Virus record (IMG/VR): IMGVR_UViG_3300034093_001553
Coordinates: 1-51,554 of that record
DNA from: a virus
Direction: 5' to 3' (one strand)
Length of the DNA stretch: 51,554 nucleotides
Made by a program: the position numbers and the translations under genes. The notes beneath the pieces were generated by a model that made no database searches, was not told the origin of the DNA, and saw only the letters and a list, made by a program, of their open reading frames with translations. Below, in pieces: positions 40,601-48,684 of the stretch; within the stretch, counting starts at the first letter, position 1; every line of letters starts with the position of its first letter.

Positions 40601-41181
40601 ATTAATTTCCTAAATTCATTTTTACAACACGCATGTGTTATCACTAATGAATATTTGCTCTTATTTGCAATCGACGACATAAGAGATTGATAAATTTCAT
40701 ATTTTGAATTACCAAACGGTTCTATAATTTCTGCAGGATGAAAATGATATCTGTCAAATATGAGTTCTTGTGATAATAATCTGTTTCTAGAAAGATTTAC
40801 TGGAACATGTCTGGATACGTAATAGAAGTCGTAAGCGTTTTGTTCTTCTGCTATCAGCATCATTTTATTCATAATCATACTATAACTTCTAGAAATTTTT
40901 CTGTTTTGTGTTAAATCATACGATGTATAAGAAATTGGTATAGACCAAAATGGAATCTTTGCCCAAAAATACATTATACCAAAACCTATAAATTTATTAT
41001 CTATATGATGTCCTATGATTTTCCCGGGAAACTTTCCTGATAACACCTCATCAATTTTTGAAATGTGCATATCCATAATTCCAGAGGATCTGATATCGAT
41101 ACCGTATAGATCCGTATTGTACTGTATTACATTTACAATGTTTTCTCGGTCTTGTTGATCACATACATAAATTTCTTCCAT
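40597..41181 (-). CDS. GNAT-like acyltransferase, 194 aa
   Basis: The order of a strand (NKFIGFGIMYFWAK), helix and YDFYYVSRHVP resembles GNAT N-acyltransferases, and it seems distantly related to the plus-strand 194-aa protein at 42180 (YYYIRALDK; both end in a FxxKxI tail). If it is a GNAT it could release the chain from ACP onto an amine. Weak similarity only. Confidence 0.5.
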   Translation of the reverse strand: MEEIYVCDQQDRENIVNVIQYNTDLYGIDIRSSGIMDMHISKIDEVLSGKFPGKIIGHHIDNKFIGFGIMYFWAKIPFWSIPISYTSYDLTQNRKISRSYSMIMNKMMLIAEEQNAYDFYYVSRHVPVNLSRNRLLSQELIFDRYHFHPAEIIEPFGNSKYEIYQSLMSSIANKSKYSLVITHACCKNEFRKLI

Positions 41182-41226
41182 ATCTTTATTTACATAAGTA
41201 GTTAGTACAGATATTTATTTTTAAGA

Positions 41227-42183
41227 ATGAAACCATACACATTGGATAATAATTTAGTCTACGGATATAATGATGGTATCTTTAATCCTAACGATAAAAC
41301 TAAGATTGACTCTTTACAATGTTCTTATGCTAGGGTACAAAGACTTCCGGGAACGTTTCAGGAAGAATGCCATAAAGTTGCAAAAATATTATCTGTAGAA
41401 TCTCAGAAATTAACTAGAATTCCTATGGTGTTCCTTAGCGGAGGGTATGATAGTGAAGTAGTAGCTAAATCATTTATAGAAACTAATTTAGATTTTCAAC
41501 CTATTACTTTTCGATTTAAGAATAACCTTAATCGTCACGAGATGTACTACATAGATAAATTCTCTAAACGTCATAATCTCAATGTTATGTATATTGATAT
41601 GGACATACAAGAATGGATGTCGAGCACCGAGGCGCTTGAGATGTTTAACGTTAGTCATTGTCATTTTCCAGAATTGCTACCTCACATGAAACTAATGGAC
41701 ATTGTATGGAATAATTGCAAAGGTCTTCCTATATTAGGAAACGGTGATTTATATGTATCAAGAGAAATTAATCCTATTTGGAGATTACATGATAGTAGTG
41801 CTGAAAAATATGTGTGGAACTATTTAGAATATGAATACATCTTAGCATGGTTTAGGTTTGCTGTTGCAAAACAAATTTTAGGAGGGATAGGGTTTTTCCA
41901 ACATACACCCGAAATTACTCTTAGTATGATTTTAGAACCTGAGATACAAAATGTGTGCAATAATAATAATCGACATAGAATGAGTTCTAGGTCTACAAAA
42001 TATCTCATTTATAAAAAATACTGGCCTGATTTAGAAGATAGAATTAAGTATGACGGCGGCGAACTTTCTCGAGGATTATATTATAAATTTATGTTTGATC
42101 ATACACTGTCTAGGATGATTCCATATTTGGATGTCTGGAGAGAATCATTTACGCAATTTCAAAATAGGTTAATGCCATTATGA
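41227..42183 (+). CDS. asparagine-synthetase-like PP-loop ATPase
   Basis: The 318-aa protein has the PP-loop SGGYDS (71-76) after the strand IPMVFL, and further elements of the asparagine synthase / N-type ATP pyrophosphatase family (adenylation of a carboxylate or similar). The glutamine-hydrolysing N-terminal domain of AsnB is missing. It could activate an acid for amide formation. Plus strand, with no strong ribosome binding site, next to GNAT-like genes. Confidence 0.8.
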   Translation: MKPYTLDNNLVYGYNDGIFNPNDKTKIDSLQCSYARVQRLPGTFQEECHKVAKILSVESQKLTRIPMVFLSGGYDSEVVAKSFIETNLDFQPITFRFKNNLNRHEMYYIDKFSKRHNLNVMYIDMDIQEWMSSTEALEMFNVSHCHFPELLPHMKLMDIVWNNCKGLPILGNGDLYVSREINPIWRLHDSSAEKYVWNYLEYEYILAWFRFAVAKQILGGIGFFQHTPEITLSMILEPEIQNVCNNNNRHRMSSRSTKYLIYKKYWPDLEDRIKYDGGELSRGLYYKFMFDHTLSRMIPYLDVWRESFTQFQNRLMPL

Positions 42184-42764
42184 CTATTAGATCACTAGTA
42201 TCCGCTGATAGCGACAGTATCTTTAAATTATTACACAATCAGAATACTGTTATGGATCAAGAAATTGACAAAGAATCTAGGCATATATTAGATATGAAGA
42301 TTTTTAATTATACTCAGTGGATAGATGACCCTTACACTAAGACCTTAGTATATGAAGATGATGGCATTGTACATGCTGCTATATTTGCACATTTTAACTT
42401 TTATATCAATGCATGGAAGATTGAATTAATTTTATCTGATTTAAAGAATTTTTCAGGTGGTAAGATTACTTCTATGTTAATATCTGAAATGATTGATTAT
42501 GCAGAATCTAGAGGTTTTTATCAGTATTATTATATTAGAGCACTTGATAAATTAATGATGGATAAAAGTTGGGATAAAAAAGATAGCAATAACTTTCTAT
42601 GGTCTAGATATCAAAAAGGTATTGATGAATGTGTAAAAGCATATTCTAGACCCGTTACTGGTGTATACTGGGACTGGTTATTCAATAATAGATGTAAATC
42701 TAATGATACAGTAGTTGTACATAGATTTCTACCTGCCAAATATAGAAAAATTATATTAGAGTAA
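42180..42764 (+). CDS. GNAT-like acyltransferase, 194 aa (plus strand)
   Basis: Follows the PP-loop gene by an ATGA overlap, so the two are co-translated. It has GNAT-like strands and helices (LVYEDDGIVHAAIFAHFNF; FYQYYYIRALDK) and equal length to the 40597 protein. Its end overlaps the minus-strand neighbour tail to tail by nine bases. Function inferred weakly. Confidence 0.55.
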   Translation: MTIRSLVSADSDSIFKLLHNQNTVMDQEIDKESRHILDMKIFNYTQWIDDPYTKTLVYEDDGIVHAAIFAHFNFYINAWKIELILSDLKNFSGGKITSMLISEMIDYAESRGFYQYYYIRALDKLMMDKSWDKKDSNNFLWSRYQKGIDECVKAYSRPVTGVYWDWLFNNRCKSNDTVVVHRFLPAKYRKIILE

Positions 42765-43292
42765 TCCGTCTGCTAGATACGATTCTTTATTCAATTCTAA
42801 CACCCATTGATGGGTATAATATATTTCCTTCATTCCTAATGGTTCTAGATGCTTGATAAGAGATACGTGATCCCATCTTTTTCTAGACAATGCTTTGTAC
42901 CATGTATAGTTATAATGATTAATAGTTATCCACTGATGCTTATATTCCCAAGATTCTTTAATACATATGGGAAGAATGTTTTTTGAAATAATAGTGTGAT
43001 GTCTATGCTGTGGCAATACGTAAAATCGTGTACCTAATAATACAGTATCATTGTAATAAGGATTCCAGCCAGCACTACCAATATATTTTCCATCTTCAGT
43101 TATAACAAAATAACCTCCAGTTTTATACCTACCCTCTTTAAGGATGTAAAATAAATTTGAATTAGATGATGCATAATCAGGATGATAATTTTTAATAATA
43201 TCTTTGTTATCTTCCATCATGCTGAGACCATTTTTTAAAATCTCCATAACATCATAGTTAGTATCATCTGTAATCTTGTGAATTTCTCTCAT
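42756..43292 (-). CDS. GNAT-like acetyltransferase, 178 aa
   Basis: GGYFVITEDGKYIGSAGWNPY and RFYVLPQHRHHTIIS fit the beta3-beta4 strands and the acetyl-CoA pyrophosphate-binding region of GNAT enzymes, and ITINHYNYTWYKALSRK fits their beta5-alpha5 segment. Target unknown. It overlaps the upstream iron-oxygenase-like gene by ATGA. Confidence 0.6.
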   Translation of the reverse strand: MREIHKITDDTNYDVMEILKNGLSMMEDNKDIIKNYHPDYASSNSNLFYILKEGRYKTGGYFVITEDGKYIGSAGWNPYYNDTVLLGTRFYVLPQHRHHTIISKNILPICIKESWEYKHQWITINHYNYTWYKALSRKRWDHVSLIKHLEPLGMKEIYYTHQWVLELNKESYLADGLL

Positions 43293-43843
43293 AGTACTTT
43301 GATTAAAAATTCTGGAATTTTTTTAAATAATGATATACTTAAACATATTCTTTTTCTAGTTATTCCTTCAACGCTGTGAAAACATTGATTATTCATAAGT
43401 ATCCATTCGTGTTTTTTAAATTCAAAAACATCTATAGGTTCTGCTAAATCTCTTTCTAATCTGTTACCTGGAATAATTATTTTGCTTTTTAATTCATCGG
43501 TTGTTTTATAAAATGTAGTTGTTACGCAATCCCCGCCAGTGTCTAATACATACATTAGATTATAATTTCTCGGTACACCCCTAAATGAAGGACCGTCAAT
43601 ATGAGGTTCGAACGTACCTTGGCTAACAGTCTGAATAGCACAATTGTCTATTGATTTATCAATAGATTCCTTGGCCCACCGCAGATAAAAAATTTCAGAA
43701 AATGATTTCTTCATTTCAAAAAGTCCCATCCCAGATCTATATTCTAAAAAGTTTTCTGAATTGTTTTTCACTACCGTTAATATATTTTGTTCAATATCGT
43801 CGGGCAATTTACAAAATGGTAAATTTGTTTTAGCAGTAAACAT
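43289..43843 (-). CDS. 2-oxoglutarate/Fe(II) oxygenase-like protein 1
   Basis: 184 aa with a cupin-type iron facial triad: His81 and Asp83 (EPHIDG), His156 (NQCFHSVEG), and Arg165 (RKRICLSI) for 2-oxoglutarate. The order HxD...H...R with about 70 residues between is that of asparaginyl/prolyl hydroxylase-like dioxygenases. Substrate unknown. It shares an ATGA junction with the GNAT-like gene. Confidence 0.75.
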   Translation of the reverse strand: MFTAKTNLPFCKLPDDIEQNILTVVKNNSENFLEYRSGMGLFEMKKSFSEIFYLRWAKESIDKSIDNCAIQTVSQGTFEPHIDGPSFRGVPRNYNLMYVLDTGGDCVTTTFYKTTDELKSKIIIPGNRLERDLAEPIDVFEFKKHEWILMNNQCFHSVEGITRKRICLSISLFKKIPEFLIKVL

Positions 43844-43880
43844 AATTTATATTACTTGTAACTTCAATTTGCTGGTATCC

Positions 43881-44417
43881 TTATTCAAGACTTTCTAATA
43901 CTTCTTCGTAAGAATGATTGGCCCACAAGTATCCAATAAAAACTCTTGATTCGGGATTAACACGTTGAACTGAGTGTATTTGAGAAACATCTAACAAATA
44001 TGCTTCATTGGATGAGGCTACAAATCTATCAGTTTCGATCAAATCATTTTGAGTATATATGTTTGATTCTTTGCGATTTGGGTATTTTATAGATACCACT
44101 TTATCACTTTTAGTCTTGTAGAAAGTTGTAATGTCGTTATCAGCAGATATATAATAGTTTAGACCAGTTTTAACGCCGTGGTCTCGATGCGGTAGTAATA
44201 TTCCTCTTCCGTGTATTTCTGAAAATCTAATGTAGTCGGGCGGAATTTTGAATGGATTTCTAGTATGTTGACTTTTAAATAACAATTTATTTGCTATTTT
44301 TCGATATTCTAATAGAACGGTTCCTGACTGATAAGACGAAGTTAATTCTTCACTTTTAAACTTAAACCAGTCATCGCATACTGGATTTAAAAAATCTTGT
44401 TTTATTTTTATATACAT
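43881..44417 (-). CDS. 2-oxoglutarate/Fe(II) oxygenase-like protein 2
   Basis: 178 aa with His77-x-Asp79 (LLPHRDHG), His148 (SQIHSVQRV) and Arg158 (ESRVFIGY). The same fold pattern as protein 1, with which it shares little other sequence. It has a perfect TATAAATA late promoter 57 bases upstream and no good ribosome binding site. Confidence 0.72.
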   Translation of the reverse strand: MYIKIKQDFLNPVCDDWFKFKSEELTSSYQSGTVLLEYRKIANKLLFKSQHTRNPFKIPPDYIRFSEIHGRGILLPHRDHGVKTGLNYYISADNDITTFYKTKSDKVVSIKYPNRKESNIYTQNDLIETDRFVASSNEAYLLDVSQIHSVQRVNPESRVFIGYLWANHSYEEVLESLE

Positions 44418-44473
44418 GTTTTACCAGTTTTTAATTGTTGGAATTTTTTGTCTATATTTGTTTCATAACAGAA

Positions 44474-44481
44474 TATTTATA
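44474..44481 (-). promoter_or_regulatory. T4-type late promoter TATAAATA
   Basis: Perfect late box on the minus strand for the gene starting at 44417. The 18 bases TTATAAATATTCTGTTAT are identical to the late promoter before tRNA-Leu (51126-51133). Confidence 0.78.
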
Positions 44482-44496
44482 AGCAGCCTTTTCTAT

Positions 44497-44504
44497 TATA
44501 AATA
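44497..44504 (+). promoter_or_regulatory. T4-type late promoter TATAAATA (plus)
   Basis: Perfect late box on the plus strand, only four bases before the ATG at 44509, and back to back with the minus-strand late promoter. Transcription would begin at or near the start codon. Confidence 0.75.
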
Positions 44505-44508
44505 TTTC

Positions 44509-45135
44509 ATGACTGAGTATTATAAATTTTTAAATTTACCAAGTAATCCTTTAAAAGATAAAGATAAGCTACTGAAAACAATTAGCAAAAATTTAATGCC
44601 ACAGATAGCAATGGATCCTTATGAATGGTTAACAGATGAGATTTTAGATATATTTCATCGTCTCGGAGTTAACCCTTCAACTATGGTAGTTTTTAAAATG
44701 GAAGCTGTGGGGCGAGATCATTCTCGAGCACTAATGCATACTGATATTATCAGAGATAACAATGACTGGAAAATAATTAATTGCGGAATTAATTGGGAAA
44801 TTACAGACATAGATGCAGAACTTACATGGTGGACAACAAGTAAACAGGCGTTGTATCCTACTGATCCTAATTACTTTAATTTAAATCCGCATGGCATACA
44901 TTACCAAGGAAGATTAAAGTTCGGAGTAGACCTATCTACAGATATTAGATTAGATAGCGTTAACACACTATCTACTCCACTATTAGTTAGAACAAATATT
45001 CCCCATACTGTAACAATACCTAAGAAAGAATCTTATCCTAGTCAAACGAGGTGTTCTATTAGCGTTAGATTTGATCCCGACTTTAGTACATGGGAAGAAG
45101 CTGTTGATTTTTTTAAACCCTTAATTAGAGTCTAA
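44509..45135 (+). CDS. 2-oxoglutarate/Fe(II) oxygenase-like protein 3
   Basis: The start is set at 44509 by the late promoter just before it; a longer frame from 44416 is not supported. The 208-aa protein has His77-x-Asp79 (ALMHTDI), His166 (NIPHTV) and Arg181 (QTRCSISVRF). It is the third such protein in 2 kb. Its end overlaps dCMP deaminase tail to tail by 15 bp. Confidence 0.68.
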   Translation: MTEYYKFLNLPSNPLKDKDKLLKTISKNLMPQIAMDPYEWLTDEILDIFHRLGVNPSTMVVFKMEAVGRDHSRALMHTDIIRDNNDWKIINCGINWEITDIDAELTWWTTSKQALYPTDPNYFNLNPHGIHYQGRLKFGVDLSTDIRLDSVNTLSTPLLVRTNIPHTVTIPKKESYPSQTRCSISVRFDPDFSTWEEAVDFFKPLIRV

Positions 45136-45645
45136 TACTTGTTGAACTCCGACACCGCTCTTCTCTAAAAACTTAATACCCGAATCATCTCTATAATTTT
45201 TATTATAATAAACGCTGTTAATTCCAGACTGATAGATAAGTTTAGCACACTCAATACAAGGACTATGAGTAACAAATAAAGTTGCCCCTAATCCACTGTT
45301 AGTTGATTTTGCAAGTTTTGCAATAGCATTTGATTCAGCATGAAGCACCTCAGGCTTTGTTTTTAACCGATAACGACCTTGCATTTCGTTACCGTCAGCA
45401 TCTAAATAAGATCCTTCGTAAGGCCAACCTTCTTCAATCTCTTCTGGACTTAGCCAGCCACCAGCACTACACCATTCTACATTTTCGCAATCGTTATCCC
45501 AACCTGCGGGCATACCGTTATAGCCATAGCTAATAACAGTATCGTCTTTGACAACTACAGCACCAACTTGAAGTCTGCGAGCATGACTTAACTGAGCAGT
45601 ACGGCTTGCCCAATCCATGTATAATTTTATAAATTTATCTTTCAT
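45121..45645 (-). CDS. dCMP deaminase
   Basis: With the start at 45645 (AAGGAAAAAT ATG; the longer frame runs through tRNA-Arg) the protein is 174 aa. It has the zinc deaminase motifs HAESNA (102-107) and HSPCIECA (127-134; Cys130 and Cys133), after an extended insertion (60-100) that carries CSAGGW. dCMP deaminase makes dUMP for thymidylate synthesis, as in T4 gene cd. It lies between oxygenase 3 and tRNA-Arg. Confidence 0.93.
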   Translation of the reverse strand: MKDKFIKLYMDWASRTAQLSHARRLQVGAVVVKDDTVISYGYNGMPAGWDNDCENVEWCSAGGWLSPEEIEEGWPYEGSYLDADGNEMQGRYRLKTKPEVLHAESNAIAKLAKSTNSGLGATLFVTHSPCIECAKLIYQSGINSVYYNKNYRDDSGIKFLEKSGVGVQQVLDSN

Positions 45646-45654
45646 ATTTTTCCT

Positions 45655-45729
45655 TGGCCGGTCCTGCAGGAATCGAACCCACACCGCTTGGTTCGAAGCC
45701 AAGCATTCTATCCATTGAACTAAGGACCG
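45655..45729 (-). tRNA. tRNA-Arg (TCG)
   Basis: Full cloverleaf on the minus strand with 7-bp acceptor stem CGGTCCT/AGGACCG, anticodon stem CTTGG/CCAAG, loop CTTCGAA, G discriminator and encoded CCA. Its 5' end overlaps the stop of the P-loop kinase gene by 10 bp. Confidence 0.92.
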
Positions 45730-46190
45730 GTTATATATTGTATTTCTTTAAAGCCTTCATCCTCAGTTGGATCTTCCCAAGTTCCGATCATGCTATAGAT
45801 AACATGATCCGGAATCTCTTTGCCAGGCCGGTTCATCAATCGTCGCATGAGTTCTGTATGCTCTGGTGTTTTGAATACCACAGCAATATGTTCATAGTCG
45901 GGCAACATATTGAACTTGCGAGCACGACTTTTAATTGTAGTACTAGTTTGATCCCAAATAATGTCACGACCAATTTCTCGTGCCACAACAACTTCTTTAG
46001 CCATTAGATCCACAGCAGTGGGCATGAAATCTGCAAACACTTCGCTGTAGGTACGACCTACTTCCTTTGCGTAGATTTCAACCCACTTGTCTGTACTAAC
46101 TTTTGCACAAGAGAAAGCCCAGGCCTGCTTATCTACCCAAGTAGATTTGCCGGACCCAGGCACTCCAATCAATTGATAACACTTTGGCAT
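45720..46190 (-). CDS. P-loop kinase (polynucleotide-kinase-like)
   Basis: The 156-aa protein has the Walker A GVPGSGKST (9-17), a VSTDKWVEIYA lid-like region and a DIIWDQTST segment fitting the kinase domain of T4 polynucleotide kinase-type enzymes (AAA_33). The phosphatase half is absent. It may phosphorylate RNA ends (for example in tRNA repair) or another substrate. Its last codons and the TAG stop lie within the tRNA-Arg gene. Confidence 0.8.
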   Translation of the reverse strand: MPKCYQLIGVPGSGKSTWVDKQAWAFSCAKVSTDKWVEIYAKEVGRTYSEVFADFMPTAVDLMAKEVVVAREIGRDIIWDQTSTTIKSRARKFNMLPDYEHIAVVFKTPEHTELMRRLMNRPGKEIPDHVIYSMIGTWEDPTEDEGFKEIQYITGP

Positions 46191-46191
46191 A

Positions 46192-46308
46192 TTATATTAC
46201 CTCTACAATATGATATCCTGAATTAGGATAAGTTTCTAATAACCATTCTAACATACCCGGTTCAACGGGCAGTCGGATGGAGTTAAACTTGTTAGTAATG
46301 TAAGTCAT
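46192..46308 (-). CDS. very small protein, 38 aa
   Basis: Translated by hand: MTYITNKFNSIRLPVEPG, then MLEWLLETYPNSGYHIVEVI. It fits between neighbours with one base on each side, as in the rest of the operon, so I consider it likely real. No function visible. Confidence 0.5.
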   Translation of the reverse strand: MTYITNKFNSIRLPVEPGMLEWLLETYPNSGYHIVEVI

Positions 46309-46309
46309 A

Positions 46310-46915
46310 TTACATTGTCGGCCCATTGCCGTTCTTAAAACCCACACTACCACCTTCTTCTTCAATACGCTTTAACACGTCTTCAAAAAGTATAGGAGCA
46401 AAGTCTGGAGTTTGTTCTACGCAAACGCAGTGGTATCTAACATCGTTCTCATCACCGTATAAAACTTCTCCGGTCTTAGCATCAACACCACGGGCCTTTT
46501 TCACACGATTTGCGTGAGTATGTCCGTGAATGTTAACTCCGAAGCGTCCCATTGAGTCACTGTGTAACGGAATATGACTTAAGATCATTCCGTTCATAAC
46601 GTGATAAGCACGTAATTCACGGAAGTAAGTCCTATACTCGTCATCACGGAAGATGTCGTGATTACCGCGGATCAATACCTTGTCGCCGTTTAAACGATGT
46701 AGGATTCTCAATGCCTTACGGTTAATAACAACGTCACCTAAATGATAAACTTTGTCAGTGGGTTTTACCCTGTCGTTCCACGCCTTGACCATAGCTTCGT
46801 CCATTTCCTCAGCAGAGTCCCACGGACGTAACTTTGTAACACCATCGTTGCGTGTAAAGCGGCAGACGCCGGTATGTCCGAAATGCGTGTCGCTAACTAA
46901 AAATACACTAGGCAT
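46310..46915 (-). CDS. calcineurin-like metallophosphoesterase
   Basis: The 201-aa protein has all metal-binding blocks in order: SDTHFGH (8-14), HLGDVV, RGNHD, and NIHGHTHAN near 129-137. The family cleaves phosphoesters of nucleotides, nucleic acids or proteins. Substrate unknown. It overlaps the 68-aa gene by 8 bp. Confidence 0.9.
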   Translation of the reverse strand: MPSVFLVSDTHFGHTGVCRFTRNDGVTKLRPWDSAEEMDEAMVKAWNDRVKPTDKVYHLGDVVINRKALRILHRLNGDKVLIRGNHDIFRDDEYRTYFRELRAYHVMNGMILSHIPLHSDSMGRFGVNIHGHTHANRVKKARGVDAKTGEVLYGDENDVRYHCVCVEQTPDFAPILFEDVLKRIEEEGGSVGFKNGNGPTM

Positions 46916-47114
46916 CTTGCCCTCCTTTCTTTCTTAAAATCCAACCGTTATAGTTGGGGTCTTTTACTTCGTCGACTCCAAATATTCCGCATACTTCAAA
47001 GTCGCTGCCTTTGATGGTTACAAAGGTACCAACTGTTTTAGCAAACGACAGTGCTTCATCTAGGGTCGTACATGCATTTAAAGTTAAATTATTTTTACTT
47101 AAAACTTTATACAT
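46908..47114 (-). CDS. hypothetical protein, 68 aa
   Basis: Small soluble protein with an LDEALSFAK helix and a DPNYNGWILRKK end. Not recognised. Tightly packed with the phosphoesterase gene. Confidence 0.65.
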   Translation of the reverse strand: MYKVLSKNNLTLNACTTLDEALSFAKTVGTFVTIKGSDFEVCGIFGVDEVKDPNYNGWILRKKGGQDA

Positions 47115-47120
47115 TAAATT

Positions 47121-47678
47121 TCATCTTCTTTTTAATCTACGTTCTCGACGTTCTGCCGCCAATGTAAAAACTTTCTCATTGTCGTTGGTCCAATCTATTG
47201 CTTTCTTAGGAATGATCAAACCAGACTCAAGAGTTACACCATTAATAGTATGAGGCTCGTTTTCATCATAGGTCCAGCCTAGCACCTTCATCATGCGATG
47301 CTTGACTAACAGGTTAGGACTACGAAAACCTTCACAATCAGTAAAGCCCATCATAACACCAACTTCGCAGACCGCCCCACTACGACAAACACCTGCTACA
47401 CAATGAACAACTACATTCATTCGATTGGCTAGAGCGTGTTGTAACAGTCGAACAAGTTCTGCAGCCTGCTCGTGACTGCACTTCATAGCTTCTTCTAGCA
47501 CTTCGTCCTTTTCTTCAACATCCAAAAATTGAAATTGATGAACTTCTTTGAACTTGTGCATAGGGGTAGGGAAGTCTCCGGGCGGATCCACAATCTGAAT
47601 CAGCATACTATTTTCGCCGGCATTGTGATGCCGCCCCCTAGGAATATCTCCTAGACTTACATTTTCAATCCATGGCAT
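47121..47678 (-). CDS. protein tyrosine/dual-specificity phosphatase-like
   Basis: I choose the ATG at 47678 because a perfect AGGAGG lies between it and the ATG at 47693. The 185-aa protein has the PTP signature HCVAGVCRSG (Cys93, Arg99) after the strand MNVVV, and an upstream LDVEEKD with a possible general acid. It lies in an operon with the phosphoesterase. Substrate could be host phosphoprotein or small molecule. Confidence 0.85.
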   Translation of the reverse strand: MPWIENVSLGDIPRGRHHNAGENSMLIQIVDPPGDFPTPMHKFKEVHQFQFLDVEEKDEVLEEAMKCSHEQAAELVRLLQHALANRMNVVVHCVAGVCRSGAVCEVGVMMGFTDCEGFRSPNLLVKHRMMKVLGWTYDENEPHTINGVTLESGLIIPKKAIDWTNDNEKVFTLAAERRERRLKRR

Positions 47679-47686
47679 AATGCCTC

Positions 47687-47893
47687 CTAACATTCTAAAT
47701 CAATGTGACGACCTTTGTCTAAATCTAAACGAAGGTTTCTACTTACACGTTCCGCTATGACCTGGTCAAGTCTGCGTTCTTCAATTTTTTTGGCGTAATC
47801 TTGTTCTCGCTGTTTTTCTAAACGAGCCTGATCCAAGCGGTACTGTTCTTGGTTATATTTTATAACACTTTGTTCTGCTCTTGAAATTTCCAT
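47687..47893 (-). CDS. coiled-coil protein, 68 aa
   Basis: Almost wholly charged helix (EQYRLDQARLEKQREQ) with heptad-like spacing; no other motif. Starts on the last base of the metallopeptidase stop. Confidence 0.65.
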   Translation of the reverse strand: MEISRAEQSVIKYNQEQYRLDQARLEKQREQDYAKKIEERRLDQVIAERVSRNLRLDLDKGRHIDLEC

Positions 47894-48291
47894 TATTCTA
47901 CGGCCCTCCTAAAAATAAGTTCCTGCTTTGAAAACGCATCTTGTTCCCAAGGCATATCCAAATACTTAGTCTTCTTGCCGTATTTCTTTCCACGCCAGTA
48001 ATTAACACCATTTTCAACTTTAAGAATACCTTTGGCCATTTGGCGTACATGGACCATTTCGTGTGCAAGTGTTACACCCATGTCGGCAAACCAACCTGGC
48101 TTAACAACTACAACATAGGCATCTAATCCATGTAATGGCATGGTCATTCCTTGACCATCACACTCATTGGCAACTCGAACCAGCAAAACTTTTTTGCTGT
48201 TTTCCAATTTAAGTTGTTTAATCATAGAAGGCAAAATTGCCTCTATGAATTTACGTTTCTTTACGCTACGAGTTTCAACTAGAAATTCCAT
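47893..48291 (-). CDS. HExxH metallopeptidase-like protein, 132 aa
   Basis: HEMVHVRQ at 77-84, like the HEIIHMRQ of the larger zincin at 26607-27341, sharing the HExxHxRQ extension. SprT-like minimal peptidase; zinc third ligand not clear. It has a consensus sigma70 promoter and an AAGGAG ribosome binding site. Confidence 0.75.
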   Translation of the reverse strand: MEFLVETRSVKKRKFIEAILPSMIKQLKLENSKKVLLVRVANECDGQGMTMPLHGLDAYVVVVKPGWFADMGVTLAHEMVHVRQMAKGILKVENGVNYWRGKKYGKKTKYLDMPWEQDAFSKQELIFRRAVE

Positions 48292-48315
48292 TATATTACT
48301 CCTTGCTATGTATAT

Positions 48316-48344
48316 ATTATAGCATGGTTTTACCAGTTTGTCAA
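48316..48344 (-). promoter_or_regulatory. sigma70 promoter for metallopeptidase unit
   Basis: Minus strand: TTGACA (48344-48339), 17-bp spacer, TATAAT (48321-48316), both perfect. It is two bases from a plus-strand late promoter, giving a divergent early/late pair. Confidence 0.88.
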
Positions 48345-48346
48345 CC

Positions 48347-48354
48347 TATAAATA
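48347..48354 (+). promoter_or_regulatory. T4-type late promoter TATAAATA (plus)
   Basis: Perfect late box six bases before the ATG at 48361, so this mRNA would also be leaderless or nearly so. Confidence 0.75.
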
Positions 48355-48360
48355 TATATT

Positions 48361-48567
48361 ATGAAGCCAAAAACCCACCTTGAAGAGATCCAAATAGAGC
48401 TTGACGAGTTGCTTGAACTCTGTTATAAGGGTGAGAAAATGGAAACATTAATCTATCAACGTGGGCTATTATCTGGGTGGTTGGCAAGAATTGCTTCTAC
48501 GGACTACATTGTCCGCAACGAAATCAAAGAAAGATTATATAACGCAAAAAGAAAAATCTCACCGTAG
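48361..48567 (+). CDS. hypothetical protein, 68 aa, late leaderless
   Basis: Helical, charged small protein (THLEEIQIELDELLELCYKG). Plus strand, driven by a late promoter and facing the tRNA cluster. Function unknown. Confidence 0.65.
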   Translation: MKPKTHLEEIQIELDELLELCYKGEKMETLIYQRGLLSGWLARIASTDYIVRNEIKERLYNAKRKISP

Positions 48568-48600
48568 AACTATGTTACTAGAGGGTGAGGCCATATTGTT

Positions 48601-48676
48601 TGGAGCGGCTAACGAGGTTCGAACTCGTGACGTCTTGCTTGGCAAGCAAGTACTCTACCAACTGAGCTACAGCCGC
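48601..48676 (-). tRNA. tRNA-Gly (GCC)
   Basis: Acceptor GCGGCTG/TAGCCGC, anticodon stem CTTGC/GCAAG with loop TTGCCAA, discriminator T and CCA encoded. Confidence 0.93.
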
Positions 48677-48684
48677 ATTAAAAA

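Noticed and set aside
44416-44508. 31-residue N-terminal extension of oxygenase 3
   Set aside because: No ribosome binding site, its ATG overlaps the divergent gene's start, and a late promoter sits directly before the ATG at 44509.
45654-46007. 117-aa plus-strand frame over tRNA-Arg and kinase
   Set aside because: Antisense to tRNA-Arg and to a clear P-loop kinase.
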